Below are positions 18,105 through 20,387 of a stretch of DNA of 20,387 bases, piece by piece; the stretch's first letter is position 1, and each line of letters begins with the position of its first letter. Source of the stretch: Trichomonas tenax. Taxonomy: Eukaryota; Parabasalia; Trichomonadida; Trichomonadidae. A program made the translations under genes and the position numbers. Under the pieces are notes generated by a model. The model was not told where the DNA came from. It was given only the letters and a program-made list of their open reading frames with translations, and searched no databases. Where the stretch lies: the NCBI GenBank assembly GCA_023091735.1, contig JALKBU010000937.1, positions 1 to 20,387 on the forward strand. The letters run 5' to 3'.

Positions 18105-18156
18105 TTTTTTTTTCTCCTTCCTTCTTTTTCCTCCTCCTTCTTTTCTTTCTTCCTTT
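18105..18156. repeat. 52-nt uninterrupted pyrimidine tract
   Basis: Every base from 18105 to 18156 on the plus strand is C or T, in mixed CTT/TCC units rather than a simple homopolymer. It begins 26 nt beyond the C14 run, in the divergent region between the BEACH gene and the SUMO-like gene. Long polypurine/polypyrimidine tracts can exclude nucleosomes or form triplex DNA; any function here is inference. Confidence 0.8.
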
Positions 18157-18901
18157 GCTATTCATTTTCACTGACAAATTCAAGATAAATCAACACCGAT
18201 TTGCTCATTACATTAAGAATTTTTGAATTCAGCATAGGGTGGCACTCTATACCATAAGTCCTTCACCTTTTTCATATACATAATACTTTTCTTTGTAAAT
18301 ATTGAAATTATTTGCTCATTATAACATTAAATCATAAAAGAAAGTTTCTATAAGTGGTCATTTAATTGAAGTTCTCTAAGGCGTTAGAAATTCTTATTTG
18401 TGAGTACCAATTTTCTTCTTCTTTCGGAAAATTTAGCTTCTTGAACGAGGAACAAGATATTTTGTGATAGCTATGTGTTGTAGTGATTAGGATGCAGGTA
18501 CATATACTTTGAATAAGCTCATTCATTTGCTTAAATTCAGCAAAATTGAAAAAAAAATATGTTCAAACTCAATCCCAGCACTATGAGCTCAAACTAATAT
18601 TAGGTTTCAGATGATGGATATTTACACAAAGCATCAAAATTCACTTCCCAATTGATTCGAAGGACGATAATGAACTAATAAATATTAAACGTACACTGAA
18701 ATGTTAAACGTGCTCTAAAATTGCAACGAAATTCATTTTAAAAGCGCTTGGTGTTGTTGAACATTTTAAATCAATGGAGGACTTGTGGTAATTGAAAAAG
18801 GATCTCTTGACATTTGACACTTTTTAATTTACGTGTCGGGTTATTTTGTGAGTTTGTAAACTAAAAGTGGAACTCGAAAAGGTGACATCTGTTGCCTGAA
18901 A
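18157..18901. other. Divergent AT-rich spacer upstream of the SUMO-like gene
   Basis: About 745 nt without a supportable gene. No TCA(C/T)(A/T) initiator lies within about 100 nt upstream of the ATG at 18902, so that gene probably uses a different start element; the short leader before its ATG (AAGGTGACATCTGTTGCC) is less AT-rich than the rest. No tRNA-like cloverleaf was recognised. Confidence 0.35.
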
Positions 18902-19861
18902 ATGTCTGAAGATGGAAATGGAGGTGACAACAGTAAGGACGACCTTTCGTTCTGGATGAGTTCCGACGACCAGGAAATTGAAGTTTCATCGGATGAAGAT
19001 GAAAAACCAAAACCAGTTGAAGTTCCGATGGAAACTAGAAACAAAACCACGCCAAAAACTACACTGAAAAAGATTGTCGATGATTTACCTGAAATAGAAA
19101 TAGTACAGATAGAGGATGACGATGATGTACCGGATCAAGATTTTATTCAAACACGAAAAGGCAAAAGAATATCAAAAGCACGACAGAGAATCAGTTACCA
19201 GGATGAGTATGAGCTGGACATCCATCCTCCCAAGAAAATAGTTGTCGAAGAAGATTTTATCGATCCGAATAAAGCACAATTAAACAAAGCTATTAACAGC
19301 ACATCACAGATGATTGCAGAAATCGCTGCACTTGTTAACGATGACTCTGATGTATCAACAGAGCCACAACAGAAAACAGAAGAATCGGATAGTGATATAA
19401 TTATAGAGCCTTCTGATCCATCAAAGAAGATTGTTCAAATCATAAGCCAAGAAAATGGAAACAAATGGAAAGTTGAGTGGGATCAAAAAGATTCATTCGA
19501 ACAATTACTATATAGAATATCTTCTGGTCTCCGAAATTCTCAAGTGACATTCTCCGGTATTCAGTGGAAGATCAATGAAGTTACTTGGGATATTGTTAGT
19601 AATGGAGAAGCAATTTATCTTTCTCAACCAGTTCTTGAATATCAAGAAGTGCAGAATACAGACGAAAAGAAACTTTCATTCTTATTACCAGATGGAACAA
19701 AGAAGAAACTCAAAGTTCCACTTTCTAAAACTTGGGGATATGTTCTTAAGACAATTGGAACCGGCACCAAGCTTATGTTTGATGGCGAAAAGCTTAATCT
19801 CAATGAAAAGATTGGAAATAATAATGATATTGAGGATGAAGATCAAATTGACGTTCTCTGA
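18902..19861 (+). CDS. Rad60/Esc2/NIP45-like protein with two SUMO-like domains
   Basis: A 319-residue protein laid out like the RENi family (Rad60, Esc2, NIP45), nuclear scaffolds linking SUMO conjugation to genome maintenance. The N-terminal half is acidic and disordered. It carries two candidate SUMO-interacting motifs: IVQI followed by EDDDD (67-75), and DIII flanked by acidic residues (165-168). A basic patch KGKRISKARQR (86-96) could be a nuclear localisation signal. The C-terminal half holds two ubiquitin-like folds: residues about 176-249 (IVQIISQENGNKWKVEW ... AIYLSQP) and 257-319 (KLSFLLPDGTKKKLKVPLSK ... LMFDGEKL ... DEDQIDVL). The second ends at 'DxDxIDVx', as Rad60-type SLD2 domains do, and has no di-glycine tail, so it should mimic SUMO rather than be conjugated. 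The ATG at 18902 is the first in frame after upstream stops. The stop is TGA, showing that TGA terminates in this genome. Domain reading is good; orthology is probable. Confidence 0.8.
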   Translation: MSEDGNGGDNSKDDLSFWMSSDDQEIEVSSDEDEKPKPVEVPMETRNKTTPKTTLKKIVDDLPEIEIVQIEDDDDVPDQDFIQTRKGKRISKARQRISYQDEYELDIHPPKKIVVEEDFIDPNKAQLNKAINSTSQMIAEIAALVNDDSDVSTEPQQKTEESDSDIIIEPSDPSKKIVQIISQENGNKWKVEWDQKDSFEQLLYRISSGLRNSQVTFSGIQWKINEVTWDIVSNGEAIYLSQPVLEYQEVQNTDEKKLSFLLPDGTKKKLKVPLSKTWGYVLKTIGTGTKLMFDGEKLNLNEKIGNNNDIEDEDQIDVL

Positions 19862-20143
19862 TACACTCCCTATCTCTATGACATGATAAAATTTTAGTTT
19901 TGTTTGTGAATTTCTTAAAAATAGCAATTTGAAAATTTTATTTTTTTAACCCAAAACTAAACAGCCCACGGATGGCCTTCCGATGGCAAATAGACTATTG
20001 TGGTTGATTTTCAAAAATAACACTTAAAATCAAAATCAATATAACATAAAAAGAAGCGAATACGTATTACATATCAAAGTAAAAACAGTTGGAGATGTTA
20101 TTCTAAGTTCCTAAACGTCCGGAAAAGTTTTTGTAGGATTTCT

Positions 20144-20145
<2 letters not shown>
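19862..20145. other. AT-rich downstream region
   Basis: The 3' flank of the SUMO-like gene. An 80-codon minus-strand open frame (19685-19927) overlaps the real gene antisense and is not credible. A slightly GC-richer patch at 19963-19990 (CCCACGGATGGCC) is not explained by anything I recognise. Confidence 0.3.

Positions 20146-20177
<32 letters not shown>
20146..20177. repeat. T32 homopolymer
   Basis: Thirty-two consecutive T, flanked by further A/T-rich DNA up to the window end. It could be a poly(A) remnant read on the minus strand, a slippage-prone spacer tract, or a mis-sized homopolymer. The flanks show no retroposed gene that I can recognise. Confidence 0.85.
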
Positions 20178-20178
<1 letters not shown>

Positions 20179-20387
20179 TTAATTTGTAATTTTTATTTTT
20201 TTTCATAAACAAAACAGATTATTATTAAGCACATAACATTGATTTTTAGCAAAATTTTTTAATTTAAAAAGAATGTGATTTTCAGAATACTAATTGTTTG
20301 TATTTTTTAAAAACAAGTAAATTATAAAAAAATAATTTTAAAAAAAAACAATTTAAATTTTTTATGATTTTCAAAAAACAAACATTT
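20178..20387. other. AT-rich window end
   Basis: About 210 nt, almost entirely A/T with many short A and T runs. No gene or structured element was seen. Confidence 0.3.

Noticed and set aside
18600..18700. tRNA-like TTCGA string at about 18656
   Set aside because: No matching acceptor, D or anticodon stems could be paired around it.
1..20387. Introns, CRISPR arrays, intact transposons, rRNA genes
   Set aside because: The conserved trichomonad 3' intron motif was not found on either strand, no regularly spaced repeats were seen, and no transposase or rRNA-like sequence was recognised.

Overview
The window looks like nuclear DNA of a parabasalid protist (trichomonad; Tritrichomonas or Trichomonas type, which I cannot separate by eye). 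The evidence: intronless eukaryotic genes, including one of 8.25 kb; AT-rich, gene-poor spacers; very short predicted 5' leaders; and a TCA(C/T)(A/T) element, matching the known trichomonad initiator (Inr), placed 11-28 nt upstream of four of the start codons. The trichomonad intron 3' motif (ACTAACACACAG) was not seen on either strand. No rRNA, tRNA, CRISPR array or intact transposon was recognised.

Layout: (1) 1-144, minus, the N-terminus of a type II membrane protein that runs off the left edge. (2) 1229-3322, plus, a broken GH77 4-alpha-glucanotransferase of the plant DPE2 type (two starch-binding CBM20 domains plus a GH77 domain), with three in-frame stops and an apparent internal deletion that removes the catalytic nucleophile. 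(3) About 2.7 kb of AT-rich spacer holding a decayed ankyrin-repeat fragment. (4) 6013-6582, plus, a small protein with an N-terminal ubiquitin-like fold. (5) 7365-8210, plus, a 281-residue protein resembling the FAM228 family of flagellated eukaryotes (tentative). (6) 8432-9226, minus, a complete PP2C-type phosphatase. (7) 9552-9616, a fossil copy of part of the BEACH-domain coding sequence. (8) 9690-17942, minus, an intact 2750-residue BEACH protein (helical repeats, LamG-like domain, PH-BEACH, WD40). (9) A 0.96-kb divergent spacer with an extreme GC-rich patch, a C14 run and a 52-nt pure-pyrimidine tract. (10) 18902-19861, plus, a nuclear-type protein with two C-terminal SUMO-like domains (Rad60/Esc2/NIP45 type). 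(11) An AT-rich tail with a T32 run.

The genes do not form one pathway: they cover starch/glycogen metabolism (broken), ubiquitin/SUMO-type proteins, signalling (PP2C), vesicle traffic (BEACH) and possibly the flagellum. The shared theme is decay, with a dead metabolic gene and at least two gene fossils lying between healthy genes. I did not find a convincing new multi-gene system. The best leads are the precise lesions of the GH77 pseudogene, the BEACH fossil next to its likely parent gene, and the odd composition of the BEACH/SUMO-like divergent promoter region.
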